NCBI RefSeq assembly: GCF_000718015.1
Contig: NZ_JODY01000019.1
Coordinates: 38,165-102,164 of the forward strand
Length of the DNA stretch: 64,000 bases
Direction of reading: 5' to 3'
Source of the DNA: Streptomyces catenulae
GTDB lineage: Bacteria > Actinomycetota > Actinomycetes > Streptomycetales > Streptomycetaceae
Shown: positions 43,192 to 51,811 of the stretch, piece after piece
How positions within the stretch are numbered: the stretch's first letter is position 1
How the letters are laid out: each line of letters begins with the position of its first letter
Made by a program: the position numbers and the translations under genes
The notes under the pieces: model-generated
Told to the model about the DNA's origin: nothing
What the model saw: the letters and a program-made list of their open reading frames with translations, nothing else
Databases searched by the model: none

Positions 43192-44232
43192 ATGTCTCGC
43201 AGCATTCGCCTCGCAGTGATCCCCGGTGACGGTATCGGCCCGGAGGTCGTGGCCCAGGGCCTCAAGGTCCTGACCGCCGTCCTCCCGCAGGACGTCAAGC
43301 TGGAAACCAAGGAGTACGACCTTGGTGCCAAGCGCTGGCACGCGACCGGTGACACCCTCCCGGACGAGGAGCTGGCGGCGCTCCAGGAGCACGACGCGAT
43401 CCTCCTGGGCGCGATCGGTGACCCGTCCGTGCCCTCCGGCGTACTGGAGCGCGGACTGCTGCTCAAGCTCCGCTTCGCCTTCGACCACTTCGTGAACCTG
43501 CGGCCGTCGAAGCTCTTCCCGAACACCGCGACGCCGCTGGCGGGCCGCCCCGACATCGACTTCGTCGTCGTCCGCGAGGGCACCGAGGGCCCCTACACCG
43601 GCAACGGCGGCAGCCTGCGCACCGGTACCCCCGCCGAGGTCGCCACCGAGGTCAGCGTCAACACCGCCTACGGTGTCGAGCGGGTCGTCCGGGACGCGTT
43701 CGCGCGGGCCGCCGCCCGGCCCCGCAAGAAGCTGACGCTGGTCCACAAGAACAATGTGCTGGTCCACGCCGGGCACATGTGGAAGAAGATCTTCGACAAG
43801 GTCGGCGCGGAGTACCCCGAGGTCACCACCGACTATCTGCACGTCGACGCCGCGACGATCTTCTTCGTCACGCAGCCCGAGCGGTTCGACGTCCTCGTCA
43901 CCGACAACCTCTTCGGCGACATCCTCACCGACCTCGCCGCCGCCGTCACCGGCGGGATCGGCCTCGCCGCCTCCGGGAACATCAACCCGACCGGCGAGTT
44001 CCCCTCGATGTTCGAGCCGGTCCACGGCTCCGCGCCGGACATCGCGGGCACCGGCAAGGCCGACCCGACCGCCACGATCCTCTCGGTCGCCCTGCTCCTG
44101 CGCCACCTCGGTCTCGACGCCGAGGCGGTCCGTATCGAGGAGGCGGTCGCCGCCGATCTGGAGGCCCGCGACGGCACGGCCCGCACCACCGACGAGATCG
44201 GTGATCTGCTCGCCGCACGCGTAGCGGGCTGA
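43192..44232 (+). CDS. leuB: 3-isopropylmalate dehydrogenase
   Basis: NAD+- and metal-dependent oxidative decarboxylase of 3-isopropylmalate to 2-oxoisocaproate in leucine synthesis. 346 residues. It begins [16 protein letters not shown], has the [11 protein letters not shown] loop, the catalytic Lys in VHKNNVL, and the metal-binding [18 protein letters not shown]. This is the actinobacterial isocitrate/isopropylmalate type (TIGR02088-like). No ribosome binding site precedes ATG 43192, and a -10 element 6 nt upstream suggests a leaderless message. A 15-bp terminator stem follows directly. Confidence 0.96.
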   Translation: MSRSIRLAVIPGDGIGPEVVAQGLKVLTAVLPQDVKLETKEYDLGAKRWHATGDTLPDEELAALQEHDAILLGAIGDPSVPSGVLERGLLLKLRFAFDHFVNLRPSKLFPNTATPLAGRPDIDFVVVREGTEGPYTGNGGSLRTGTPAEVATEVSVNTAYGVERVVRDAFARAAARPRKKLTLVHKNNVLVHAGHMWKKIFDKVGAEYPEVTTDYLHVDAATIFFVTQPERFDVLVTDNLFGDILTDLAAAVTGGIGLAASGNINPTGEFPSMFEPVHGSAPDIAGTGKADPTATILSVALLLRHLGLDAEAVRIEEAVAADLEARDGTARTTDEIGDLLAARVAG

Positions 44233-44255
44233 CGCCCGCGCCGTACCGCCACACC

Positions 44256-44290
44256 ACGGAGCGCCGGGCCGACAGGGCCCGGCGCTCCGT
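44256..44290 (+). terminator. leuB terminator
   Basis: A perfect 15-bp stem pairs 44256-44270 with 44276-44290 (ACGGAGCGCC...) around a five-base loop, 24 bases after leuB. Confidence 0.8.
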
Positions 44291-44414
44291 GCCGTATATC
44301 CCGTGTACGTACCACCGGTCCGGGGGGTTCCTCGGCGGACGAACCGGTCCGTACCGGCGTACGCCGGGCAACCGGACCCGCGCACGCCCGTTCCGCCCCC
44401 GGACACCCGCGCGC

Positions 44415-44572
44415 GATAATCGGACATGGACCGCCGGCCGCGACGACGAGGCGCCCCTGACGCCAGGGCCACCCCGCGCCCGGGGCGCGCGGCCGTAACA
44501 ACCGCACCGGTGCCGCACCCCGAGCACTCCCGGCCCCGCCCGCCGGGCCGCAGGCTCCGGAAGACGCAGTGA
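44415..44572 (+). promoter_or_regulatory. ilvE promoter with possible leaderless upstream ORF
   Basis: GATAAT at 44415-44420 is a good -10. Its expected start point falls on ATG 44426, which opens a 48-codon Arg/Pro-rich frame (starts MDRRPRRRG) ending at TGA 44570-44572, 12 nt before the ilvE start. The leader might therefore be translated. Ile, Leu or Val codon runs are absent, so this is not a classical attenuator. Confidence 0.35.
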
Positions 44573-44584
44573 AGGAACGCATTC

Positions 44585-45670
44585 ATGACGACGCCCACGA
44601 TCGAACTCAAGCCCTCCGCGAACCCGCTGTCCGACGCCGAACGGGAGCGGATCCTCTCGGCCCCGGGTTTCGGCCGGCACTTCACCGACCACATGGTGAC
44701 GATCAGCTGGACGGAGGGCCGCGGCTGGCACGACGCCCAGCTCGTCCCGTACGCGCCGCTCTCCATGGACCCGGCGAACATGACGCTCCACTACGCGCAG
44801 ACGATCTTCGAGGGGCTGAAGGCGTACCGCCGCCCCGACGGCGGGGTGGCCACCTTCCGTCCGGACGCCAACGCCCGCCGCTTCCAGGACTCCGCGCGTC
44901 GGCTGGGCATGCCCGAGCTGCCCGTCGAGACCTTCATCGCCGCCTGCGACGCGCTGGTCACCCAGGACAAGGCGTGGGTGCCGGCCTCCGGTGAGGAGTC
45001 GCTCTACCTGCGGCCGTTCATGATCGCGACCGAGGTCGGGCTGGGCGTCCGGCCCGCCAACGAGTACATGTTCCTCGTCATCGCCTCCCCGGCGGGCGCC
45101 TACTTCTCCGGTGGCGTGAAGCCAGTGTCGGTGTGGCTGTCGAAGGAGTACGTCCGCGCGGTGCCCGGCGGCACCGGCGCCGCCAAGACCGGCGGCAACT
45201 ACGCCGCCTCGCTGGTCGCCCAGGCGCAGGCCGCCGAGCAGGGCTGCGACCAGGTCGTCTGGCTGGACGCGATCGAGCGCCGCTGGATCGAGGAGATGGG
45301 GGGCATGAACCTCTACTTCGTCTTCGGCAACCGCATCGTCACGCCGGAGCTGACCGGTTCGCTGCTGCCCGGCATCACCCGCGCCTCGCTGCTCTCCATC
45401 GCCGCCGACCTGGGCTACGAGGTCGCCGAGGAGCGGATCAGCGTGGAGGACTGGAGGGCGGGCGCCGCCGACGGTTCGCTGACCGAGGTCTTCGCCTGCG
45501 GCACCGCCGCCGTGATCACCCCGGTCGGCTCGGTGAAGTCCGCCGACGGTGCCTGGGACGTGGCCGACGGGCAGCCCGGTGAGGTCACCATGAAGCTCCG
45601 CAAGGCGCTGCTGGACATCCAGACCGGCGCCGCCGCCGACCCGCACGGCTGGATGCACCCCCTGGGCTGA
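44585..45670 (+). CDS. ilvE: Branched-chain amino acid aminotransferase
   Basis: PLP enzyme (fold type IV) performing the final transamination to leucine, isoleucine and valine, and the first step of their degradation. 361 residues, the BCAT type II length. The PLP Lys is in [15 protein letters not shown] near residue 203; [36 protein letters not shown] and [11 protein letters not shown] are the expected cofactor and substrate blocks. AAGGA precedes ATG 44585. Confidence 0.97.
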   Translation: MTTPTIELKPSANPLSDAERERILSAPGFGRHFTDHMVTISWTEGRGWHDAQLVPYAPLSMDPANMTLHYAQTIFEGLKAYRRPDGGVATFRPDANARRFQDSARRLGMPELPVETFIAACDALVTQDKAWVPASGEESLYLRPFMIATEVGLGVRPANEYMFLVIASPAGAYFSGGVKPVSVWLSKEYVRAVPGGTGAAKTGGNYAASLVAQAQAAEQGCDQVVWLDAIERRWIEEMGGMNLYFVFGNRIVTPELTGSLLPGITRASLLSIAADLGYEVAEERISVEDWRAGAADGSLTEVFACGTAAVITPVGSVKSADGAWDVADGQPGEVTMKLRKALLDIQTGAAADPHGWMHPLG

Positions 45671-45701
45671 CCCCTCCCGCCACACCGGCCGAGCGCCGCA
45701 C

Positions 45702-45732
45702 CGGGCCGCCACCCCTCACGGGTGGCGGCCCG
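45702..45732 (+). terminator. ilvE terminator
   Basis: CGGGCCGCCACCC (45702-45714) and GGGTGGCGGCCCG (45720-45732) form a 13-bp perfect stem 31 bases after ilvE. Confidence 0.8.
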
Positions 45733-45756
45733 TTCTGCGTCCTGGGCCCCATATTT

Positions 45757-45772
45757 TTAGAGCGACGTTCAA
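45757..45772. promoter_or_regulatory. Operator copy 1 upstream of urease-like genes
   Basis: TTAGAGCGACGTTCAA. With copy 2 it defines the palindrome GAGCG-A-CGCTC flanked by TTA and AA. A TetR-type repressor site is likely. Confidence 0.5.
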
Positions 45773-45836
45773 TGGCATCGATCCCTTGCTGCTGAAAGGC
45801 GACAAGGCACCTCTTCCCATACCACCCACCCTCCAA

Positions 45837-45852
45837 TTAGAGTGACGCTCAA
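45837..45852. promoter_or_regulatory. Operator copy 2 and promoter of urease-like genes
   Basis: TTAGAGTGACGCTCAA, 14 of 16 positions identical to copy 1 and exactly 80 bp (about 7.6 helical turns) from it. TAGAGT at 45838-45843 doubles as a likely -10, so a bound repressor would block transcription. GGAGGTG precedes the gene start 20 nt further on. Confidence 0.5.
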
Positions 45853-45871
45853 ATCGAGCTGGAGGTGTGAG

Positions 45872-46561
45872 ATGCGGCTGACCCCGACGGAACGCGACCG
45901 GCTGCTGCTGTTCGGCGCCGCGGAGCTGGCGCGGGCGCGCCGGGCCCGCGGGGTGCGGCTGAACGTCCCCGAGGCCACCGCGCTGATCGCGGACACCGTC
46001 TGCGAGGCGGCCCGCGACGGGCGCCGCCTCGCCGAGGCGATCGAGGCGGCGCGCTCGGTGCTCGGCCCGGACGACGTCCTGCCCGGCGTCGCCGATGTCG
46101 TCACCGAGGTGCATGTCGAGGCGGTCTTCGACGACGGCTCCCGGCTCGCGGTGGTCAGCGACCCGATCCGCGGCGCGGTGCCCGACCCGTACGGACCCGG
46201 CGCCGTCCTGCCCGGGCCGGTGGATCCGGAGCCCGAACCGGCGCTGCGGCTCACCGTCCGCAACACCGCGGCGGTGCCGGTCAGCGTCACCTCGCACTTC
46301 CACTTCTTCGAGGTCAACCCCCGGCTGGCGTTCGACCGCGCCGCCGCCTACGGCATGCGGCTCTGTGTCCCGGCGGGCTCGTCCGTGCGGTTCGACCCCG
46401 GAGGCACCGCCGAGGTCGGGCTGGTGCCGATCGGCGGCGACCGCGTCGCGATCGGCTTCGCCGGACTCGTCGACGGGCCGCTGGACGCGCCGGGGGCCAA
46501 GGCGGAAGCGCTGCGGCGGGCAGCCGCCTGCGGCTATCTGGGAGCGGAGGAGCAGGCATGA
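45872..46561 (+). CDS. ureAB: Urease gamma/beta fusion subunit
   Basis: A 229-residue fusion of urease gamma (UreA, residues 1-100: MRLTPTERDRLLLFGAAELA, LNVPEATALIADTVCEAARDG, EVHVEAVFDDGSRLAVVSDPIR) and beta (UreB, about 128-229: VTSHFHFFEVNPRLAFDRAAAYG, VGLVPIGGDRVAIGFAGLVDGPLD). These subunits scaffold the UreC active site. Fused gamma/beta genes are known in several bacteria and in Streptomyces. ATG 45872 follows GGAGGTG. The stop overlaps the ureC start (ATGA). No ureDEFG accessory genes are in the window, and many positions differ from canonical urease, matching the divergent UreC next to it. Confidence 0.92.
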   Translation: MRLTPTERDRLLLFGAAELARARRARGVRLNVPEATALIADTVCEAARDGRRLAEAIEAARSVLGPDDVLPGVADVVTEVHVEAVFDDGSRLAVVSDPIRGAVPDPYGPGAVLPGPVDPEPEPALRLTVRNTAAVPVSVTSHFHFFEVNPRLAFDRAAAYGMRLCVPAGSSVRFDPGGTAEVGLVPIGGDRVAIGFAGLVDGPLDAPGAKAEALRRAAACGYLGAEEQA

Positions 46562-48249
46562 CCGGTATGGATCCCCATGAGTACGCGTCGGTGCACGGAC
46601 CGCGCGCCGGTGACCGGGTGGTCCTCGGCGACTCCGGGCTCGTCGTCCGCGTCGAGTCCGACGCCCAGCGGCCCGGCGACGAATTCCTCGCCGGATTCGG
46701 CAAGACCGCCCGCGACGGGCTCCACCTCAAGGCCGCCGCCGTCCGCGACACCTGCGACATCGTGATCAGCAACGTCCTCGTCATCGACGCGGTGCAGGGC
46801 ATCCGCAAGGTGTCCATCGGCATCCGCGAGGGGCGGATCGCCGCCGTCGGACGGGCCGGGAACCCGGACACCCTCGACGGCGTGGACGTCGTCGTCGGCA
46901 CCGGCACCACCATCGTCTCCGGCGAGGGGCTGATCGCCACCGCCGGTGCCGTCGACACCCATGTCCATCTGCTCTCGCCGCGGGTGATGGAAGCCTCGCT
47001 CGCCTCCGGCGTCACCACGATCATCGGCCAGGAGTTCGGGCCGGTCTGGGGCGTCGGCGTCAACTCGCCGTGGGCGCTGGGGCGGGCGTTCGGCGCGTTC
47101 GACGCCTGGCCGGTCAACATCGGCTTCCTGGGCCGCGGTTCGTCCTCCGGCGCGGCGCCGCTGGTCGAGGCGCTGGCCGAGGGCGGCGCCTGCGGCTTCA
47201 AGGTCCATGAGGACATGGGCGCCCACACCCGCGCCCTGGACACCGCGCTGCGGGTCGCCGAGGAGCACGATGTGCAGGTCGCGCTGCACAGCGACGGCCT
47301 CAACGAATGCCTCTCCGTCGAGGACACCCTCGCCGTCCTGGAGGGCCGCACCATCCACGCCTTCCACATCGAGGGCTGCGGCGGCGGCCACGTCCCCAAC
47401 GTCCTGAAGATGGCGGGCGTCCCCAACGTCATCGGCTCCTCCACCAACCCCACGCTGCCCTTCGGGCGGGACGCCGTCGCCGAGCACTACGGCATGATCG
47501 TCTCCGTTCACGACCTCAAGACCGATCTGCCGGGCGACGCCGCCATGGCCCGCGACCGGATCCGCGCCGGGACGATGGGCGCCGAGGACGTCCTCCACGA
47601 CCTGGGCGCCATCGGCATCACCTCCTCCGACGCGCAGGGCATGGGCCGCGCCGGGGAGACCGTCCGCCGGACCTTCGCGATGGCCGGGAAGATGAAGGCG
47701 GAGCTGGGCCCGCTCGACGGCGACGGACCGCACGACGACAACGCCCGCGTACTGCGCTACATCGCCAAACTGACGCTCAACCCGGCGCTCGCCCACGGGC
47801 TGGCGCACGAGATCGGATCGATCGAGACCGGCAAGATGGCGGACCTCGTGCTCTGGCAGCCGCAGTTCTTCGGCGCCAAGCCGCAGCTGGTGCTGAAGTC
47901 CGGGTTCCCCGCGTACGGCGTCACCGGCGACCCGAACGCCGCCACCGACACCTGCGAACCGCTCGTCCTGGGCCCGCAGTTCGGTGCGCACGGCGCGGCG
48001 CCCGCCGAACTCTCCGTCGCCTTCGTCTCCCGCGCCGCGGCCGAGGCGGGCGGCGACCATCTGCCCACCCGCCGCCGACGGGTCGCCGTCCGCGGCACCC
48101 GCGGCATCGGCCCCGCCGACCTCGTCCACAACTCCCGGATCGGTGAGGTGCAGGTCGACGCCCGCAGCGGACTGGTCACCCTCGACGGCGAGGCGATGCG
48201 CTCCGACCCGGCCGATTCCGTCTCCCTGACCCGCCTGTACTTCCTGTGA
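46558..48249 (+). CDS. ureC: Divergent urease alpha-like subunit
   Basis: A 563-residue amidohydrolase of urease alpha size. All nickel ligands of classical urease have counterparts: His135, His137 (DTHVH), carbamylated Lys215 (GFKVHED), His217, His244 (VALHSDGLNE), His270, His278-neighbour in GCGGGH and Asp358 (SSDAQGMGR). The flap differs: the MVCHHL segment is VSVHDL, replacing the flap Cys with Val317 while keeping the general-acid His318, and the active-site wall GTGPAAGTHATT is EFGPVWGVGVN. Divergence and the lack of ureDEFG nearby suggest a non-classical substrate or maturation. It is translationally coupled to ureAB and followed by an agmatine-deiminase-family gene. Confidence 0.88.
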   Translation: MTGMDPHEYASVHGPRAGDRVVLGDSGLVVRVESDAQRPGDEFLAGFGKTARDGLHLKAAAVRDTCDIVISNVLVIDAVQGIRKVSIGIREGRIAAVGRAGNPDTLDGVDVVVGTGTTIVSGEGLIATAGAVDTHVHLLSPRVMEASLASGVTTIIGQEFGPVWGVGVNSPWALGRAFGAFDAWPVNIGFLGRGSSSGAAPLVEALAEGGACGFKVHEDMGAHTRALDTALRVAEEHDVQVALHSDGLNECLSVEDTLAVLEGRTIHAFHIEGCGGGHVPNVLKMAGVPNVIGSSTNPTLPFGRDAVAEHYGMIVSVHDLKTDLPGDAAMARDRIRAGTMGAEDVLHDLGAIGITSSDAQGMGRAGETVRRTFAMAGKMKAELGPLDGDGPHDDNARVLRYIAKLTLNPALAHGLAHEIGSIETGKMADLVLWQPQFFGAKPQLVLKSGFPAYGVTGDPNAATDTCEPLVLGPQFGAHGAAPAELSVAFVSRAAAEAGGDHLPTRRRRVAVRGTRGIGPADLVHNSRIGEVQVDARSGLVTLDGEAMRSDPADSVSLTRLYFL

Positions 48250-48293
48250 GCCGCCGGGCGCGCGCCCGGCACCCGACCCGTGAGGAAACCCGT

Positions 48294-49334
48294 ATGAACA
48301 CGCCCGCCGCCGACGGCTTCCGGATGCCCCCCGAGTGGGCGCCGCACGACCGCACCTGGATGGCCTGGCCCGGCCCCAACGCCACCTTCGGCCCGGCGGG
48401 CGGGGAGACGCTGCGCGCCGCCCGCCACGCCTGGGCCGCGGTGGCCCGCGCGGTGCGCCGCTTCGAACCGGTCACCGTCGTCGCCGCGCCCACCGCCGCC
48501 GAGGGCGCCCGTACGCTGCTCGGCCCGGACATCGAGGTCGTCGAGGCGGAGCTGGACGACGCCTGGATGCGCGACATCGGCCCCACCTTCCTCACCGACG
48601 GCGCGGGCGCGCTCGGCGCCACCGACTGGATCTTCAACGGCTGGGGCGCCCAGGACTGGGCCCGCTGGGACCACGACGCCCGGATCGGCGCCCACGTCGC
48701 GGGCCTGGCCGGGGCCCGTACGTATGCGTCGTCGCTGGTCAACGAGGGCGGCGGGCTCCATGTCGACGGCGAGGGCACCGTGCTGCTCACCGAGACCGTG
48801 CAGCTCGACCCGGACCGCAACCCGGGCCGCACCAAGGCGGACGTCGAGGCGGAGGTCCACGCCCACCTCGGCACCACCAGGGCCCTCTGGCTGCCGCGCG
48901 GACTCACCGCCGACTACGGCCGGTTCGGCACCCGCGGCCATGTCGACATCGTCGCCGCCTTCGCCCGCCCCGGCACCGTCCTCGTCCACAGCCAGCCCGA
49001 CCCGGCTCACCCCGACCACGCCGTCGGCAAGGAGATCGCCGAGGTGCTGCGCGCCGCCACCGACGCCCGGGGGCGCCGCCTGGAGGTCGTGGAGGTGCCC
49101 GCGCCGACCGTCGTCGAGGCGGACGGCGAGTTCGTCGACTACTCCTACCTCAACCACTACCTCTGCAACGACGGTGTGGTCCTCTGCGCCTTCGACGACC
49201 CGCGCGACGAGGAGGCCGCGGCGCTCTTCCGCCGCCTCTTCCCGGAGCGCACCGTCACCCTCGTCGACGCCCGCACCCTCTTCGCGGCGGGCGGCGGCAT
49301 CCACTGCATCACCCAGCAGCAGCCGCGCCCCTGA
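48294..49334 (+). CDS. Agmatine deiminase family protein
   Basis: A 346-residue cytoplasmic enzyme of the guanidino-modifying superfamily (PF04371), whose best known reaction is agmatine plus water to N-carbamoylputrescine plus ammonia. Motifs: MPPEWAPHDRTWMAWP at the start, MRDIGPTFL, the catalytic His in EGGGLHVDGEGT near residue 158, and the nucleophilic Cys338 in GGGIHCITQQQ. ATG 48294 follows GTGAGGA; an in-frame GTG at 48246 overlaps ureC and lacks a binding site. It is 44 bp after ureC and probably in the same operon, linking guanidine-group and ureido-group hydrolysis. Confidence 0.93.
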   Translation: MNTPAADGFRMPPEWAPHDRTWMAWPGPNATFGPAGGETLRAARHAWAAVARAVRRFEPVTVVAAPTAAEGARTLLGPDIEVVEAELDDAWMRDIGPTFLTDGAGALGATDWIFNGWGAQDWARWDHDARIGAHVAGLAGARTYASSLVNEGGGLHVDGEGTVLLTETVQLDPDRNPGRTKADVEAEVHAHLGTTRALWLPRGLTADYGRFGTRGHVDIVAAFARPGTVLVHSQPDPAHPDHAVGKEIAEVLRAATDARGRRLEVVEVPAPTVVEADGEFVDYSYLNHYLCNDGVVLCAFDDPRDEEAAALFRRLFPERTVTLVDARTLFAAGGGIHCITQQQPRP

Positions 49335-49411
49335 CGCCCGCCGGGGACGGCGGACCGGCCGCCGTCCCATAGGGTCCTTCCGTCACCCTTCCGCCGACCC
49401 CGGAGGCCCCC

Positions 49412-50023
49412 GTGTCCGGACCCGCCCGCCGCCCCCGGCGGCGGCTCGACCAACCCCGCGAGCAGGTACTCGCCGCCGCGATGGCGACCATCGCCGCCCG
49501 GGGCCTCGCGGGACTGACGATGGCGGGCCTGGGCCGCGAGGTCGGTATGAGCAGCGGCCACATCCTGTACTACTTCGGCACCAAGGACGAGCTGCTGCTC
49601 CAGACGCTGCGCTGGAGCGAGGAGCAGCTCGGCGCCGACCGCCGCACCGCCCTCGCCCGCCGCGTCCCGGTCCGCGCACGCCTCGACGCGCTCGTCGACC
49701 TCTACCTCCCCGACGGGCCCGGCGACCCGCGCTGGACGCTCTGGCTGGAGGTCTGGAACCGCACCCGCACCGCCGACGACGCGGCCCGCGAGCGCCAACT
49801 CGACCTCGAACTCGCCTGGCACCGCGACCTCGTCGCCCTCCTCGTCGAGGGCGCCTCCGACGGCACCTTCCGCGCCGCCGACGCCGAACGCCTCGCCACC
49901 CGCATCCGCGCCCTCCTCGACGGCTTCGCCACCCACCTCGTCGTGGGCCTGCCCGGCACGGACCCGGCCACGGTCCGCGGTCAGGTGGCGGAGTTCCTCG
50001 ACGAGACGCTGACCCCGGCCTGA
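49412..50023 (+). CDS. TetR family transcriptional regulator
   Basis: A 203-residue repressor-type protein. The HTH lies at about residues 20-64 (EQVLAAAMATIAARGLAGLTMAGLGREVGM then SSGHILYYFGTKDELL), and the C-terminal domain resembles the BetI-type TetR_C_6 ligand domain (DPRWTLWLEVWNRT; GFATHLVVGLPGTDP). GTG 49412 follows GGAGG. It lies between the urease/agmatine-deiminase genes and a transporter on the same strand and is the best candidate to bind the two palindromes before ureAB; no copy of that palindrome lies before its own gene. Confidence 0.92.
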   Translation: MSGPARRPRRRLDQPREQVLAAAMATIAARGLAGLTMAGLGREVGMSSGHILYYFGTKDELLLQTLRWSEEQLGADRRTALARRVPVRARLDALVDLYLPDGPGDPRWTLWLEVWNRTRTADDAARERQLDLELAWHRDLVALLVEGASDGTFRAADAERLATRIRALLDGFATHLVVGLPGTDPATVRGQVAEFLDETLTPA

Positions 50024-50059
50024 TCCCGGCCCGGCCCGGGCGCGCCCGGAGAAATCCCC

Positions 50060-50103
50060 GTCCGCGAACGCAACGCACTCAAGTACGCGGGATCGTTGCG
50101 GAC
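50060..50103. promoter_or_regulatory. Inverted repeat before MHS transporter
   Basis: GTCCGC (50060-50065) and CGCAACG (50069-50075) have their inverted partners CGTTGCGGAC at 50094-50103. The arms lie 45-90 bp before the transporter gene and could form an operator, possibly for the adjacent TetR protein, though the sequence differs from the ureAB operators. Confidence 0.35.
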
Positions 50104-50147
50104 GTTGCCCTTGCCGAGCGGCCGCCGGTCGGCGACCGTGATCGGCT

Positions 50148-51473
50148 ATGGGGAGAGAACAGTGGAAGAAGATCTGGGTCGGCTCGGCCGGGAACATGGT
50201 CGAGTGGTTCGACTGGTTCGTGTACGCCAGCTTCGCGGTGTACTTCGCGGACGCGTTCTTCCCCAAGGGGAACGACACCGCCAACCTCATGAACACCATG
50301 GGGATCTTCGCGGTCGGCTTCTTCCTGCGTCCCGTCGGCGGCTGGCTGCTCGGCCGGGTCGGTGACCGCAAGGGCCGCAAGGCGGCGCTCACCCTCACCG
50401 TCACCCTGATGTCCGCCTCGGCGATCCTCATCGCCGTCGCGCCCACCTACGCCACGGCGGGCTACGGCGGCGTCGCCGTCCTGCTGATCGCCCGGATGCT
50501 CCAGGGCCTCTCCGTCGGCGGCGAGTACGCGGCCAGCGCCACCTATCTCACCGAGGCGTCCGCCCCCGGACGGCGCGGCTTCGCCTCCAGCTTCCAGTAC
50601 GTGTCGATGACCGCGGGCCAGCTCCTCGGCCTCGGCCTGCAGATCCTCCTCCAGCGGACCATGTCCGACGCGGCGCTGCACAGCTGGGCCTGGCGGATCC
50701 CGTTCATCATCGGCGCGCTCGGCGCCGGAGTCGTCTTCTACCTGCGCCGCAACATGCTGGAGGCCGATGTCTACGCCGCCGACGAGGACGCCGCCGCCGA
50801 CCCCGACCGCGGCACCCTCAAGGCGCTGCTGGCCCACAGGCGCGAGGCGTTCCTCGTCATCGCGCTGACCATGGGCGGCACCGTGGCGTACTACACGTAC
50901 ACGACGTACCTCACCAAGTACCTGTCGAACAGCGCCGGGATGGAGAAGTCCACCGCCTCGCTGGTGAGCTTCTGCGCGCTCTTCCTCTTCATGTGCCTCC
51001 AGCCGGTCGCCGGACGGCTCTCCGACCGGATCGGCCGCCGCCCGCTGCTGATCACCTTCGCGCTCGGCTCGACGTTCCTGACCGTGCCGATCATGACGCT
51101 GCTGCGGCACGCCGGTTCCTTCTGGCCCGCGCTCGGCCTCTCGCTGCTGGCGCTGGTCATCGTCACCGGCTACACCTCGATCAACGCCTGTGTGAAGGCG
51201 GAGCTGTTCCCCACCGGCATCCGCGCCCTCGGCGTCGCCCTGCCGTACGCCATCGCCAACGCCCTCTTCGGCGGCACCGCCGAGTACGTCGCGCTCTGGT
51301 TCAAGAACGGCGGCATCGAGTCCGGCTACTACTGGTACGTCGCCGGGTGCGCCGCCGTCTCCCTCGTCGTCTACCTGACGATGCGCGAGACCCGCACCAT
51401 CGACCTGCACCGCGTCGGCAAGGACGACGCGCCGGGCGCACCCGCCCCGGCCACCGGGCGGGCCACCGCCTGA
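50148..51473 (+). CDS. MFS transporter, metabolite:H+ symporter (MHS) type
   Basis: A 441-residue inner-membrane protein with 12 predicted hydrophobic helices. The N-terminus GNMVEWFDWFVYASFAVYF is the mark of the MHS family (KgtP/ProP-like), and RVGDRKGRKAAL and RLSDRIGRRPLL are the paired MFS loop motifs after helices 2 and 8. The family imports organic acids, betaines or similar with protons. ATG 50148 lacks a clear ribosome binding site. Position directly after the TetR gene and the urease/agmatine genes suggests it brings in a substrate of that pathway, but this is inferred from context. Confidence 0.9.
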   Translation: MGREQWKKIWVGSAGNMVEWFDWFVYASFAVYFADAFFPKGNDTANLMNTMGIFAVGFFLRPVGGWLLGRVGDRKGRKAALTLTVTLMSASAILIAVAPTYATAGYGGVAVLLIARMLQGLSVGGEYAASATYLTEASAPGRRGFASSFQYVSMTAGQLLGLGLQILLQRTMSDAALHSWAWRIPFIIGALGAGVVFYLRRNMLEADVYAADEDAAADPDRGTLKALLAHRREAFLVIALTMGGTVAYYTYTTYLTKYLSNSAGMEKSTASLVSFCALFLFMCLQPVAGRLSDRIGRRPLLITFALGSTFLTVPIMTLLRHAGSFWPALGLSLLALVIVTGYTSINACVKAELFPTGIRALGVALPYAIANALFGGTAEYVALWFKNGGIESGYYWYVAGCAAVSLVVYLTMRETRTIDLHRVGKDDAPGAPAPATGRATA

Positions 51474-51479
51474 CCCACC

Positions 51480-51504
51480 GGGCCGGACGCCAGCCGTCCG
51501 GCCC
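51480..51504 (+). terminator. MHS transporter terminator
   Basis: GGGCCGGACG (51480-51489) pairs with CGTCCGGCCC (51495-51504). The rest of 51505-51770 contains no gene; CAGACT at 51744-51749 could be the -10 for the cimA leader. Confidence 0.65.
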
Positions 51505-51770
51505 GCCCCGCACCACGGCGCCCGCCCGGACCCTGACCGGCGGACGCCCTGCGCGACGCACCGGGCCGGTCCCCCCGAGCCGGCCCGGGCCGTCGGCCGG
51601 CCGGCGGCGGCCCTCTCCCCGGGCCGCCGCCGGACCGCGGCACCCGTGGGGAGCGGCGCGTGGCGGACCTGCGCGGACGGCTCCACGCCGGACGCGCCGC
51701 CCGCATCGTGAGACCGGCTACCTCGCGCCGCCCGAGCCGTGCCAGACTGCCCTCCGTGCTCTCGTTCGCC

Positions 51771-51806
51771 ATGATTATTGGCAGCAGGCGCGCCGGTCCG
51801 CAGTGA
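51771..51806 (+). CDS. Predicted cimA leader peptide with tandem Ile codons
   Basis: An 11-codon frame reading MIIGSRRAGPQ, with Ile codons at 51774-51779 using AUU twice, a rare Ile codon at this base composition. No strong ribosome binding site is visible. It lies 57 nt before an intrinsic terminator and 226 nt before cimA, the first committed gene of the citramalate route to isoleucine. Confidence 0.65.
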   Translation: MIIGSRRAGPQ

Positions 51807-51811
51807 CCGCC

